A DNA stretch of 64,000 bases from Sophora flavescens (Eukaryota; Streptophyta; Magnoliopsida; Fabales; Fabaceae): assembly GCA_030762895.1 (NCBI GenBank), contig CM061062.1, forward strand, positions 8,273,293-8,337,292. The letters are read 5' to 3'. Under the pieces are notes generated by a model that ran no database searches, had not been told where the DNA came from, and saw nothing but the letters and a program-made list of their open reading frames with translations. Positions 1 through 12,675 of this stretch are shown here, one piece after another. Position numbers and translations under genes: made by a program. Positions within the stretch are counted from its first letter, which is position 1, and the number at the start of each line of letters is the position of its first letter.

Positions 1-3000
1 GTTCCCTGGAAATATTCTAGGTTTATGGTTAGCAAAGGACATTGATGTTTGATTGATCTAGTTTCTGGATTCGATCAGATCTCTGTCGCTTTGTGTAGGA
101 TGTTCCCTACAAAGTTGAAACGAGTTGGATGACTCGATTCAACTGAAAGATCGATGGTCTGAATCGTTTGTTAGACCGAGTGTTTTCCTTGTGAATCACC
201 AATGTTGTGTGAAGGCTCGTGTCACCGTGTGGATTTCTGACAACTAAGTAAAAGGACGAATTATGAACAAGTATTTTCTGACTTGCGTAGTTGATTTGGT
301 AAATCAATTGCGAGGAATTGTCATCTACTCAAACATCGACTTGAAGACGAGTTATTACCAGATTGGAGTGATGACCTATCTAAGATTGTGTGTCGTCAAT
401 TCAGTTTATGCAGAAAGATCAACTCTTTGCATGTTTGATCGATTGATTAAGTTGTTCGGGATTGTACTCAATTCAAGGTGGTCATACTAAGCTTGGCTAG
501 AGGGACGTGTATGTTCGTTGGAACCAAGACGAATCGAGTGGATTTTCGATCTTGGGTGAGTGTCTTGTGATTAAGGAACTCTTCACTGTACCCTTTGATT
601 CTCTTGTATTTGTCAGTTGACATTTATTCTCAAATCCTATGATTGTATTAGATGATCACAACAGCGAAGTTTGTGCGGGTCAGACAAATTTTTTGATTTT
701 AATTTGAAATATGTCAGAACTCATGAATTAGTTATGCTAATTCATAAATTTCCAGTTATTCATTTCTTTGTTTGTGAGAAGTCGTACTCACACTTATAAA
801 TAATCCTCGATGTATTAGACATTTGAGTGAATTGATTTAACCGAATCCATTGGTCTGGATACTTCAAATTTTGTTGAGTGAAACGGTTATGACTATTTCT
901 TGAGTTATACCACAGATAATTTCGTGATAGCAGAAGTTTCTTGGTGAAACTTAGTTTCGTCACTTCTATTTTTGGTAGAGGTGAAAGTCATTATTTTGTA
1001 AATTCTTTGTACTAAGAATAAGAATTAATCCTCTTTGGATTAGACATTATTCACTCCTTGATTCTTTGAATTCGTTGGAAGATTCTTGTGGAAGAATGAA
1101 CTTTATTAGATTCATGTTTGTAAATGTGTATTGATCATGCATTTTTACACCCACGAACCTGATGGAAGGATCTTTTTCCATACTGGATGTTCCTGTGTCC
1201 TTCAATTAGTGAAATTCTTTTCTATACTTATGTGAAAGTGAAATCAAGAAAAAATTTCTTTTCTTGAGAAATTCTTTTATGATCACTAAGATCATGTCTT
1301 ATTGCGGTTCGAAAGTACTTGTTGTCATTGATCATCTTAGTTCTACGTATTCTCCAAATGTCGTCGATGTGTGACCTATCTCATTAGTCATGAGTTGGAT
1401 ATCTCCACATCAAGATGTCAGAGTTAGTCGAGTACAGTGAAAAAGGGATAGTTTAACAATTGAGACCTTCCTTGTTAAGAGATTAGCATTGCCATGAATC
1501 TTTGTTATGAGTTTGCTGGAGACCTACACGAGTCTTGTTTGAATTCAAGTGATTGTTGATAAACTGGTGAAGTCTACACCCTTCTTGCAAGTCAAGATCC
1601 ACTATGCAGTGTTAGTGAACCGAATAATGTGTTAGAGGATCGTTCAGACTTCATGGAGTATCTTCAAGTGTTGTTTCAGATGAAAAAATGGAAGTTTATC
1701 AATGTGTGTCGGTTAAGTTTGTTTTAAGTGTTGAGGACTAAGTTGAGGCTAAGTCCAACTGATCATCCTCGGTGGGATAGATAAGTAATGAGATGACCTA
1801 TCTTTAGCAGGTTAGTTGGGAGATAGTGTGGTACTTAATTTTTGTCATCTCTATGGTAGGACGAACTAGAGTTGATAGGAGCTTCGTTAATGTATAGATG
1901 TGAATGGTACTATGAGAACCCTTAAGTTCAACATCATTGAGTGAGATGATTACAATGGACCTTATCATGATCGACGCAGATATATCATTAAAGGAATTTA
2001 GAGTAATGATCAAAGTTATGGTTAATGTTGACTTAGTAAGTCCGAGGATTAACGGAAGAATGTATATGGTAGTTTTCCTTAAGTTGAACGGAAATAGTAA
2101 AGAGAAGTTCTTGAGTGAAACTAAGCTGTTAGAAAAGTTTAAGAATTCTGATTTTGGATAATTCAAACTGAAGTGATTCCCTTTGGTTGTAGTTGCATGA
2201 AGGAAAGTAATCGTATTCTTTAAGATTGAAATGAATGACTATGATATAATTTGGAGTGGTGGAATATGTTCAAAGGAAACTATGACAACAATTGTGTGCT
2301 TTGGGTTGAAAGTTGATATATGTGATAGATTTAAGGTTGAACTTGATATTCGTCGTGAGGATAAAGTGTTGAAGAAGTTTTGCTAGTGGACAAATTTTGA
2401 GGCAAGAAGTGATTAAGTTTTGATTGTGTCTTTCGAGTGTAATAAGCTATGGCGAAATGTTTATAATCTGAGGTCTTATTCTGGTAAAAATGTGGTTGAT
2501 GATCCATAGTGGAAACTGGGCATTTTTAAATTCGAGATTGCCATTGGGGTGTGTCCACCTGGATTTCTTGGCTTTGTTTTGGTGCAGCTCTTAGGGGTAA
2601 TGGCCTTAGAGAAACTCTATTTTATAATCTCTTTTCTCGGCTGTGAATATATAAGATAAGCGCTTGTGAAAATTTAGTTTATGAAGAAGTTCAAAGTTGA
2701 TGAGTTAGATAATCCTAGCAGCTTACCTTCAGGAATGTTATGACGTTTTGATTGGAGACTTGAAAAGTGTGAATTTGATATGACTAGAAGAGTAGACTAA
2801 GCCCAAATGGACTAAGACTATGATTTCATCTCTTGAGTAGAAGGTTAATTGATGTTGTGGTAAAGTTAGTGTTGGTTTTGATGGTAGCTGTGAGAGTTAG
2901 ATATTGAAGAAAGTTTTCTAATGGATCTATATTGAGAAGTGAAGAGATTAAGCGTTGACTTTGTTCTTTAAAGTGTGATAGACTAAGGTGAAATATCGAA

Positions 3001-6000
3001 GGTAGTGGGGATAATGCGGTAGTGAAAGGTCTCGAGGATAAATAGAATGGCATAAGAATCGATCCTGTTATAGAGTTATCGTTGAGAGGAATGAAGTGAC
3101 GAGAATACAAAGTAAGATTTTAGGGTCAAAGTGTGATTATACAATCCTGTTTAGTTTTGGACTACCAAATTTCGAGGACGAATTTTTTTTAAGAGGGGTA
3201 GTAATGTAACACCCTAGTTTTTACACATATGATTAATTATTTTATTTGGATGTTTAAGTTTATTTTGTTATGTGGTTTAGTTTGAGTAATTAAATTACTC
3301 TCTTCAAATTATTTTATTGGGTGCGTTAGCACTGACTTATTTCAGTGTATGCACGTTTACTAGACAATAATTTATGTTATTGTCACTATTATTGCCAGTA
3401 TATAAAAATGTTTTAAATAATATGATTAAGAGAAAAGTATTTTCATATTTTTATTCTATTTAATTTTAGAGTTAAAAATAAACTGGTTTGAAATTAATCG
3501 GAGATTAATTTTGGATCATTGATTTTCTTGGTAGATCAATTCAACTATCAATCTTTACTCTATTTTGAATTTTGAAATTTTATATTTATCACTAATTGTT
3601 TTTATATCCAAGGGACAATATTATTTCCTTTTTTCTAGACTCAATCTTGATCACTTATTTGGTACTTAGCTATTAAGTAAAAGAAAAACAACTTTTTCTC
3701 TTTCTTCTTCCGTCAGAATACGCATGACCAGCCCCTTCTTTCTTATCCTTTCTTCTCTTCATCTAAGACTTGTTCTCTCTTCAACCCAAACCTCTCCTCA
3801 CATCTCTCTTGGCCTCCATCTTCATCAACCACCCTCTAGCCACCTCACAAGAACACAGCCGTGCGCCTCCACTCCAGAGCTCGTCCGACCGCTGCACGGA
3901 GCAAGCGGGGACGACTATGCACGCGTCCTGGTCGTTCTCCACCATTCGACGCCGCGAGCTCCGCCTGCACCTGGTCACCGATCGTCGTCCGGTCACGCTG
4001 GGAGGAAGAGACGAACACATGACCTTCAGATCGCCGCCGCAAGTGCTAGTACGTTTTGGGTAGTGCTTGGTCGTTGCCGTCGCCACGAAACAGAGCTCTG
4101 CCACACTGGACCACCTTCAGCCACCATGTCCTCTCTTCTTCTTCCTTGGGTGAGTCAAAATCCTCTCTCGTGTCTCAGATTCCAAACCCCCAAATTGATT
4201 TTGAAACCCTAACCCTAACCCTTTGATTTCAGATTTTTAATCTTGAAATTTAAGTTTGTTTTATGAAATTAGGACTGTGAATTAGTGTTTCCCAAAACCA
4301 ATTTCATTATTATTTAGTTAAAATGAGTTTTCCCCAAATTGTATTTATGAGTCCTAAACCCCAATTTGATTTTAATTGAATTTGATTCTGTTTTTGTGAA
4401 ATTAATTATGATTTAGTGCAATTAGGACTCTTAATTGATGATTCTCAAGTTCTCTTTCATGATCCTTTAATCAAAACAAAGTTTCCTCAAAGGGTATTGT
4501 GAAGCGTAAGCTCCAAACGTGATTTTCTTTGAAAATAACCTTGTTTGGTAATAAGATAAAGTGTTTAGATCAAATTAGAATGTGTGTTTGATCATGTGTA
4601 ATTGATTTCTTGGTTTCTGGTTGTTGCGCGTTGTTGGATTCCCTTTCTGAGACATTTGACACGGCTATGCTTGCTTGATGGAGAAGATATGAGCTAATGT
4701 GAGCATTAAGACGAGGATCCTTTACTTGTCTTCAAAGGTAAGGGGAGTTTGCCTAGGGATATTCAATAACTGTATGCATGTGTGTATGTGTTTAACTGGA
4801 TATTTATATGTTAATTGAGCTTACTTGGTTATCTAATGTACTTGAACTGTTATGCTATTATATGATGTTGGACTGTAATTGTTCTAAATATTATGATGGA
4901 TATCTGTGATGAACTGCTTTCAACTGTGATATTAGCATTGAACTGATAATATATATTGTTGTTAATTGAAAGTTTGCTAAGCCAGACTTGTGTCTGTGCT
5001 CAACTGTTATAAGGATTAAAAACCTTAATAAGCCTTGAAGATGAATGGATTGGTGTTCTTTTCCAAAAGCTCATTAACTAAAAGTACTTGTATTAAATGT
5101 TGAAATGGTTTTGGTGAACTATTGTTATACAAGAGAAAAATCATTTTCGAACTATGTGTCTTCAAGTTAAAACTTTCAAGATTATTTGGCAATATCCTAT
5201 TGGGGCAAATATTTCAAAGCTAAAAGTATTTCAAAGATGCTTTATAAAAGATTTTCAAAGAAAAGGTTTTTCCTAAATATTTTAGAAGCTTTCCGATAAC
5301 CTGGATAGGTTATCGAGGATTCGGTTTTGAATTTGATTTTTCACTGAACGAAAAATAAATACTTGAGAAAGAGAATCTAGTACGCGAGACGTCGCCTCTA
5401 GTATTCAATTATATGCACGTGATCTTGGATCAGTGTTAATTCGGGACCATGAGTCATATTCATGATGTTCTGGACTGAGAGTCCAATTCTCGAAATCGAG
5501 GACAGTGCGTTCTGATTTCGTTGTTGTGGACTGTGTGTCCTAATCACGTTGTTGTGGACTGTGTGTCCTAATCATGTTGTTGTGGACTGTGTTTCCTAAT
5601 CGCGTTGTTGTGGACTGTGTGTCCTAGCCACGTTGTGATGAACATTGTTAAAGGTGAATATTGTATTCTACGACCACAAGCCTAGGACTGGTGCATCGGT
5701 CTCGGGCGTTGTGATTGAGCATTCGGACTGTGTGTCCTATGCTTCTAAGTTTTCAAGTGATGGGGAAATGATGATTAAGTCGTTAGCTTGAGCTGCGACA
5801 GCGAAAAAGAATGAACACAAAGAAAACCTTTTAAATAAAATATTTTCTCATGTGCATTTCCCCAGGCAGATGTGCCTTTCTTACATATCAGATACAAGGT
5901 GGTATTTGGGAGTCTGTCCATGTAAACCGAGTTCAGAGGCACATGTGACGTTGCTCATCCTAAGACCTTAAATGCATGAGGGTATGGAGGCAACTGCCCG

Positions 6001-6945
6001 GTGGGCTAGAGACTGACCAACTCTAATTCTTCTCCAGTGGAAAACGGTGTTGATATCTCATGAGATTAAGTTAGAGCCTGATATTGAAGTGCCATGCATA
6101 TTTTCAAAGGCAGACTGTGCGGGTTTGAGACCCTTTGATATAACACTATTATGTTATGTATATGTATGATTTAACTGTTTATATGATTATGTGATGTATG
6201 TATCATGTATATGGTTGTTGTGTGATATATTTTGTCGGTATCTCACCCTTACAGATATATCAGGTTTCTTCTGGTTCGCTATCGTCCCTTGGGTACTTTA
6301 GTACAGATGGTGCAGAGGAGTCTTCCTAAGTCACTCATAGACATAGATCTAGTTGCTTGATGAAGTACTTGATTGTGGAATGATCACGTGAGTTTTCCTC
6401 TGGAATAACTTTTAGAATGACCAGCTTAGGTTTGGGACTTGGATTTTTGATAAGTATGTATGAGTATGACTCAGAGAGTCTATATTTTAAAACGGAATGT
6501 TTATGGCTCGGAGAGCGTCTCTTTTGAATGAAAACTTAAACTTTCCCTTTTGGTCATGTATAGCTAATTGATATAACTATCTTTAGCATATTACTGCCTG
6601 GTTGTATTTGGTGTAACTGGAATTCTGGAATGAAAATGTAATTATTTTAGCAGGGGTTCTTTTACCTGGGACGTCCGAATTACAGAGGAGACTCTGTCAA
6701 AATTTTTGTAAAAATACTAGATTTTATTCAAGTATATTCTTTAAATTAAATAGGCTTGCCAGGCTATGATAGTAAGGCTGTGTGCCGATCAAGGCTTAGG
6801 TGTGGAGTCGAGACAAAATTTTTATACCCAATTTCAGACACTTATGTACTTATTAAATAAATTATTTTCCGAAAGTACCATCAAATTATCTCTTTTATTT
6901 TATTTTCGCACGTGTTAGGTAGTAATGCCCAAGGGGGGTGTTACA
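1..6945 (+). mobile_element. Element A, copy I: 3' part of a large non-autonomous LTR retrotransposon
   Basis: Position 1 corresponds to 27198 in the copy at 23192-37891, and the two stretches align almost base for base up to the end of the 3' LTR. The internal part (1-3204) has no long reading frame. A weak trace of Ty3/gypsy reverse transcriptase (IDLKTSYYQI, near 300-365) shows decayed pol ancestry. It ends in a polypurine tract (AAGAGGGG near 3191) followed by the 3' LTR. The F-box gene remnant resumes immediately after with GAAGG, the same 5 bases that flank the other copy. The 5' LTR lies outside the window. I read it as a LARD-like element whose insertion was duplicated together with the host gene. 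Confidence 0.85.
3205..6945 (+). repeat. 3' LTR of element A, copy I (3741 bp)
   Basis: The LTR begins TGTAACACCC and ends GGGTGTTACA, a 10-bp inverted repeat with TG...CA ends. It has the same length as the 3' LTR at 34151-37891. Inside are a GC-rich block (about 3840-4140), a short telomere-like CCTAAC run (4208-4221), and about four tandem copies of a roughly 28-bp unit containing TGTTGTGGACTGTGTGTCCT (about 5519-5636). Splice-like signals occur at 4150/4232 and 4737. The reading frame of 162 codons at 3724-4212 lies wholly inside the LTR and is not called as a gene. Confidence 0.88.
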
Positions 6946-7177
6946 GAAGGAATCATGGACTAAACTCTTCATTGTTGGCCCCTTGCTTTACGTTGAGCAT
7001 CCTATCGGAGCAGGGAAAAAGGGTGATATATTCTTCAGAAAAAAAGATGATGAACTAGCCTGGTTTGATTTAAGTACCCACATGATTGAGGAGATTGCTG
7101 TTAAAGGAGCCGAATATTTTTGTCAAATAGTAATTTATAAGGAAAGCCTTCTTCAGATTGGAGGAATAAATAATTAA
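6946..7177 (+). pseudogene. F-box/FBA gene copy I, 3' fragment
   Basis: This is the last 77 or so codons of an F-box-associated (FBA) protein, from ESWTKLFIVG to the final GGINN and stop. It is nearly identical to the C-terminus of the intact gene at 41329-42510. The F-box and most of the FBA domain lie on the far side of element A, outside the window. The open frame of about 79 codons from 6938 is a chimera of LTR end and gene. A few substitutions (for example EIAVKGAEYF instead of ELGVKGAGYF) set it apart from the other copies. It cannot make an F-box protein on its own. Confidence 0.9.
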
Positions 7178-8187
7178 ATTTTTTTTTTGGTTTTCACCCA
7201 TGAGGTTTATCACTTTGGTTAATCGATTTTATTTGAAGGTTTACTCTTTCTATTTGCAAACTCATCTCTTTTCTATTTCAATTGTAAGAAAGATCGTTTG
7301 CCTTTACTAAATGGCCCCCAGTTTTATGTAGAAATAGCTTATATTTGAGGAACTTGATAATCTAATGAGCAACATATATTTGTTTGAACTTCATTATATT
7401 CTGTTTGAAATATCTATGTCACTGTGTTTAATTTTGTGCGTTAGTTTTTTTTTTCTTTTATGTTCCAAATCAACCACTTCTCTTTGCTCTATACTTTCAA
7501 TTGTGGCTGAGTTGAAACTGAAAAGAGTAGAAAACTTGGTATGCTTTTGAGTATACTATAATGAGATCTTGTACCACAATAATTTAAAGACCTTTTTGAA
7601 TATATGTCAGCTATTTGATGAAAGGTTGGGGAAAGTATAAGGTAGTTATCAACGCCTTAACTTTTTTTGAAATTTCACTCTAGCTGTTTGATGGAATGCT
7701 CGTGTGAGTATGTACCGATATTCCTACTTGAATTTTAGAAAAATATGAGTCTTCAATATGTAAACCATTGGTTTGAGTTATTCTTTAAATTTCTTCTTAA
7801 TTTTTAAAATATGGTTTAAAGTTTGTTTGACTTGATGAAAATAAAGAACAAGTTATTTGGCATGCTTTAAAAAATGAGGATAGAGCGAGTGCTATGTAAG
7901 ATACAAATGAATGATCCAATTATTTCAATTTATGCCCCATTGTAAGAGTTATGGAACATTGCAGCAGAAAACTGTGACAACAGCACAACGGGGTGGTTTT
8001 AATTTCACGTGACTTGTTTACAGTTGGAAGATATGAGTATATGGTCACTCATTAGCTTAATGATTCATTATCATTCTCGAAAAATGCCTCCTGAATGTAT
8101 TATACCATGAATAAACTTTAGGAGGGTGTTTGCACTTTTCCCAAAAAATAATAATATAAATAATCATTAGATTTTGCGCTTTATAAC
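7178..8187. other. 3' flank of F-box copy I
   Basis: AT-rich non-coding DNA that repeats downstream of copies II (from 19823), III (from 38126) and IV (from 42511), so it is part of the 4.38-kb tandem unit. I see no gene. It ends at ATAAC (8183-8187), the left target duplication of element B. Confidence 0.75.
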
Positions 8188-9385
8188 TGAGACGCCCCGA
8201 CCTCCCATTAAAGAAAACCCAAAATATTAAGACCTGATTTAGTTATTATCGTTAAGCGAATATATTAAAACAATGGAAAAGTTTAAAACGTAACATACAT
8301 ACATAACATATACATCTCAAATCCCGATGCAGTACAGTATAGGGAATCCCATCAGTCGGATCCCAAAATGTACAAGCTGATAATCAAACAGAAAAAAAAA
8401 ACAACAACATCCGAAAGAGACAAGACGCGCTGGCCATAGACTCTATACTCAACTATGAGGATCCACTGCTCGTTCTCCAACGTCAGGCACATATGAGGTC
8501 CCATCAAGTTCCTCCATAGTTGGCTCCCCCGTAGGATCTTCTCATCGCAATCACAAAAGAGAACATATGCAATATAGAGAAGATAGGGATAAGAAACCAT
8601 ATAACATCAAACGTGGAAATGGTTTAGAAACATTTAATTAAATAATGGCACACTAAACATCCGTCTCCCAAGTATAAATATATGTAGCACAATTAACCTC
8701 AGTCCACATCTAGGATCTTTCCTCTACCCTCCATCATGATGCAATGCAAATGCTGTATGAATATTCTCCTCAGGTATCGGCCAAATCCGGATATCACAAC
8801 CATATACTCGACACGTCCCAGAGTCCCCGGCGCACACCCTCGTCTGTGGCTGGAGGGTGCCCACGCAATGCAATGGCACTATAGACGCACAACCCGGTGC
8901 ACACCCCTGGACCACAATCCAGGATGCTCATGCAATGCATGAACTATAGCTGCGACTACAATGAAATCATCTCTGGACGGTCCGCCGTTAGCCTATCCCC
9001 GAGAATTTTCCCTCCGAGGCATAGACCCCAATCGACCATGTTTCAGGTCCACTCGACCATGTTTCAGGTCCCTCATATCACAGACCATGTTTCAGGTCAC
9101 CCCCTAGTGCCCTAACCGGTCATTATAATCTCATAGATAACCTCAACATAATCTCATCTCATCAATCTCGACCTCATATCACGATAATCATCTCGGTTAG
9201 GCACTGCTATCGCATATCATATGCAATTCCCAAATACATCCTCGTGTCCCAACATAACTTATGATTTACTCAATCCTCTAAGCACAATCATAACACTCAT
9301 CATATCATCATAATCATCATCATGTTATCCAAAATCATCATCATATATCATCATGTCATAATATCATTTCCAAATAATAAATACC

Positions 9386-9457
<72 letters not shown>

Positions 9458-10140
9458 GTAATAATAATAATAAGTATAAACACTTTTAAAAATAATTACA
9501 ACACTCATGATATCATACATCAAGTACCAAGTTCAAATCAACCAGTCAAACAGGCAATCATCACGTAATAAAATAATATATATGTAGCATAACGACGATA
9601 AACGCACAATTTCTATATCATCATCGGCACCACTGAGTAGTTCCCAATATGGTATAGACATTGTCCTTTACTCGCTCTTGTGTAGGGTTTGGGTCGCCCT
9701 ACACCATTATCTAATTAAATGTAACCACGCCGTTTCCGACGTTAAATAGTTTCTTTCCCCCACCTGGGATGTCTTAGGCTAGCTATGGGGCAACGAAACG
9801 GACACTCCCTAATTTCCCTCAAATCTGCCACGCACAGTTCTACACCCTCCGGGGCTCCAAAAATTCACCTGAACACATCATTGTGAAGCACACGTTACGT
9901 GTAGTCCAAATCTGAAGACGGAATTGGAAACCGATAATTGAATTGAAAGATAACCTCAATACCATCGCTGACGGCATTTAGGCTTAAAAAGGTCATAGGC
10001 TTACCTTAGCCTAGTCAAGAAAAGAAAGATAGGGTAATGAAGTAGATGTTGCGAAGATCACAGCGGTATAATCGGTTTCTCGATAGGACGAATGGATTGA
10101 TCGGAATTCTCTCTAGAATTTTTCTCTCACCCTCACGGTT

Positions 10141-10173
<33 letters not shown>

Positions 10174-10966
10174 TTCTTTATGCATCTCACTTCTTCTCAG
10201 ACTTCTTCTTCTTTCCTTTTATCTTGGTGTTAAATTAATTTAAAATACCTCAACAATAATTCATGACAAAGTGGATAATACAATAACAAAAGAAAGGCAA
10301 TTAGTGGATACTAAAATAACAAAAAGAAAGGCAATTACTTAAAGTTCCATTAACTCAAAGTGTCGTGTCCACTAATCACACCAAAAAATTTGTTTAGTTA
10401 AAGGTGCCATTAACTCAAAGTGCCGTATCCACTAATCACACCAACAAAAATTGTTTAGTTAATTATTTAGTAATGGTACAAAATGAGTGATAAAATATTA
10501 AGCCTAAAATAAACATGTTTTTACTTTTTGGAATCTAAAAATAAAGATTGATAAACATATGATTTCGAAATTCAAATTAGAGTAAAGATTAATAGTTGAA
10601 CTGATCAACTAAGAAAATACTCGGTCCAAAATTTAATCTCCGATTAAGGTCAAACCAGTTTATTTTCAACTCTAAAATTAAATTGAATGAAAATATGAAA
10701 ATGATTTTCTCTTAATTATATTATTTAAAATATTTTTCTGTACTGATATTAATAGTGACAATAATGTAACTTATTGTCTAGTAAGTGTGCAGTCACTGAA
10801 ATAAGTCAGTGCCAACGCACTCGATAAAATAATTTGAAGAGTAATTTAATTACTCAAACTAAACCACATAACAAAATTAACATAAACATCTAAAAAAAAT
10901 TAATTAATCATATGTGTAATTATATTTTAACCGGTTAAACAGCGTAACTAAAAACGGTTTGTTACA
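8188..10966 (-). repeat. 3' LTR of element B (2779 bp)
   Basis: On the minus strand it starts TGTAACAAACC (10966) and ends GGGGCGTCTCA (8188). It is preceded on the minus strand by a polypurine tract (10985-10967). It contains a long (TAA)n tract, three spaced copies of CCATGTTTCAGGTC (about 9035-9100), and a first 400 bp or so clearly related to the start of element A's LTR. Confidence 0.9.
9384..9472. repeat. (TAA)n microsatellite in element B 3' LTR
   Basis: About 28 consecutive ATA/TAA units with one substitution (TAGTAA). The matching tract in the other LTR (about 14911-14990) differs in length, as expected for slippage after insertion. Confidence 0.9.
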
Positions 10967-11031
10967 TTAGTACCCCTCTTAGAAAAAAATTCCATCCTCG
11001 GAATTTACGTACCTTAGAAAAGATGTGGATA

Positions 11032-11469
11032 CTACTGCTGTATATCCGCCTCGCGCTCCCACGTAGCATCTCCAGTAACTTCATCCCAAATGACCTTAAC
11101 CAAAGGAATCTGTCTACCACGGAGTTCTTGAATCCTTCTATCTGCGATCTTAATCAGTAAAGTCTCATATTCTAGATTCTCTCGGAGTTGTATAGACTCC
11201 GACTCAATCACATGAGAAGAGTTAGGGTAATATTTTCTTAACTGGGAAACATGGAAGACATCATGAAGGTTGGAAAGGTAAGGCGGTAAGGCTATCTGGT
11301 AAGCTACCGGACCAATTCGTTGAAGAATCTGAAACGGTCCGATGAATCGGGGAGTGAGTTTTCTAGACTTTATAGCTCTGCCAATCCCGGTCTTCGGAGT
11401 GACTCTCAAGAACACGTGATCACCTTCTTGGAACTCTAAGGGTCTCCTCCTCTTGTTACTGTAGCTTCT
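11032..11469 (-). pseudogene. Element B integrase C-terminus and chromodomain-like tail
   Basis: This is the last part of the Pol polyprotein. It follows the integrase frame after a TAG at 11470-11472 and runs through the GPF(Q) region (RFIGPFQILQRIGPVAY), HDVFHVSQLRKY, and a short chromodomain-like ending (VIWDEVTGDATWEREADI). Such tails are known from chromovirus integrases, where they steer integration to heterochromatin. A TAG at 11032-11034 interrupts the usual ending; in the same frame YPHLF and a stop follow, so this TAG may also be premature. Non-functional. Confidence 0.85.
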
Positions 11470-12675
11470 CTACCGATCCTGGGCTTCCTTCATTTTCTCT
11501 CTTATTTTCCTAACTTGTTCTGTTGTTTGTTGTACCACATCAGGAACCAACACTTGGCTCTCACCAGTCTCATACCAACATAATGGAGTCCTACACTTTC
11601 TCCCATACAGAGCCTCATACGGTGCCATCCCGATGCTACTGTGGAAACTGTTATTGTATGTGAACTCAATCAATGGTAGGAATTCAACCCAACTACCAAC
11701 ATGTTCCAACACACAAGCTCTTAAAAGATCCTCCAACGATTTAATTGTTCTCTCAGACTGTCCATCCGTTTGAGGATGATAAGCAGAACTCATTCTCAAT
11801 TTTGTTCCCAAAGCATCGTGTAACTGTCTCCAAAATCTAGATGTAAATCTAGGATCTCGGTCGGAGACAATACTCGACGGCACATCGTGCAACCTCACTA
11901 CTTCCTTGATATAGATCTGAGTCAACCTTTCAAGACTATAACTTTCACCAATAGGCAAGAAGTGAGCACACTTTGTCAACCTATCAATGATAACCCAAAT
12001 CGCATCAAACCTCTTCGGAGTTCGTGGTAATCCAACCACAAAGTCCATCGCTATACTATCCCATTTCCACTCTGGAATATCCAAGGACTGCAACAACCCA
12101 ACGGGTTTTTGATGTTCTATCTTAGCTTTCTGACATACCAAACATGACAGAACATATTCCGCCATTTCTTTCTTCATCCTTGGCCACCAAAACATCTTTT
12201 TCAAGTCTTGGTACATTTTGGTGGCTCCTGGGTGAAAACTCGGCTTACTTTTATGTGCCTCCTCTAAGATCATCTTCCTAATCTCTAAGTTCTCTGGCAC
12301 ACATATCCGATCCTTAAACCTTAACACTCCATCTGATCCTCTCCTAAACTCTGAAACTTTACCCTCATCTATACCTCGATTCACATCCGCCAAATATTCA
12401 TCCTGACCCTGCTTAATCTTAAGGTCTCTCAAAAACTCATTACTGGTGGTGACCATACCTAAGCATATTCTATCTTCAATCAAATCCATACCTAGGTTCA
12501 AATCTCTAAAATGTTCAAGCAATTCTATCTCTTTCACCACCATTGCAGATACGTGCAAGGATTTCCGACTTAGTGCGTCTGCCACAACATTAGCCTTCCC
12601 TGGATGATATTGAAGATCAAACTCATAGTCCTTAATGAATTCCATCCATCTATGTTGCCTCATGTTCAGCTCCTT
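11470..12675 (-). pseudogene. Element B RNase H end and integrase core
   Basis: Continues the pol frame directly after a TAG at 12676-12678. In order: the RNase H/linker end (RQHRWMEFIKDYEF ... HPGKANVVADALSRK), the integrase zinc finger (HPGATKMYQDL ... CLVCQKAK, HHCC pattern), then the catalytic core with MDFVVGLP, DRDPRF and a Glu in HPQTDGQSERTIK. The core D, D and E residues are visible. It ends at a second in-frame TAG (11470-11472). The element-encoded protein would have been DNA integrase, but the polyprotein is cut into pieces. Confidence 0.9.

Noticed and set aside
1804..2166. Frames of 120 and 74 codons on opposite strands in element A (also 29000-29362)
   Set aside because: Both occur in the decayed internal region, show no domain, and are the same only because the segment is duplicated.
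3781..4104. Antisense frame of 107 codons in the element A LTR (also 23768-24091, 34727-35050)
   Set aside because: It lies in the GC-rich LTR block opposite another open frame. High GC lowers stop frequency, and no domain is visible.
5519..5636. Regular repeats resembling a CRISPR array
   Set aside because: Units are contiguous with no unique spacers, the setting is a plant LTR, and the block recurs in every LTR copy.
8724..9115. Frames of 63-72 codons in element B LTR (also 14250-14641)
   Set aside because: They lie inside the LTR, occur on both strands, and have no domain. They are duplicated with the LTR.
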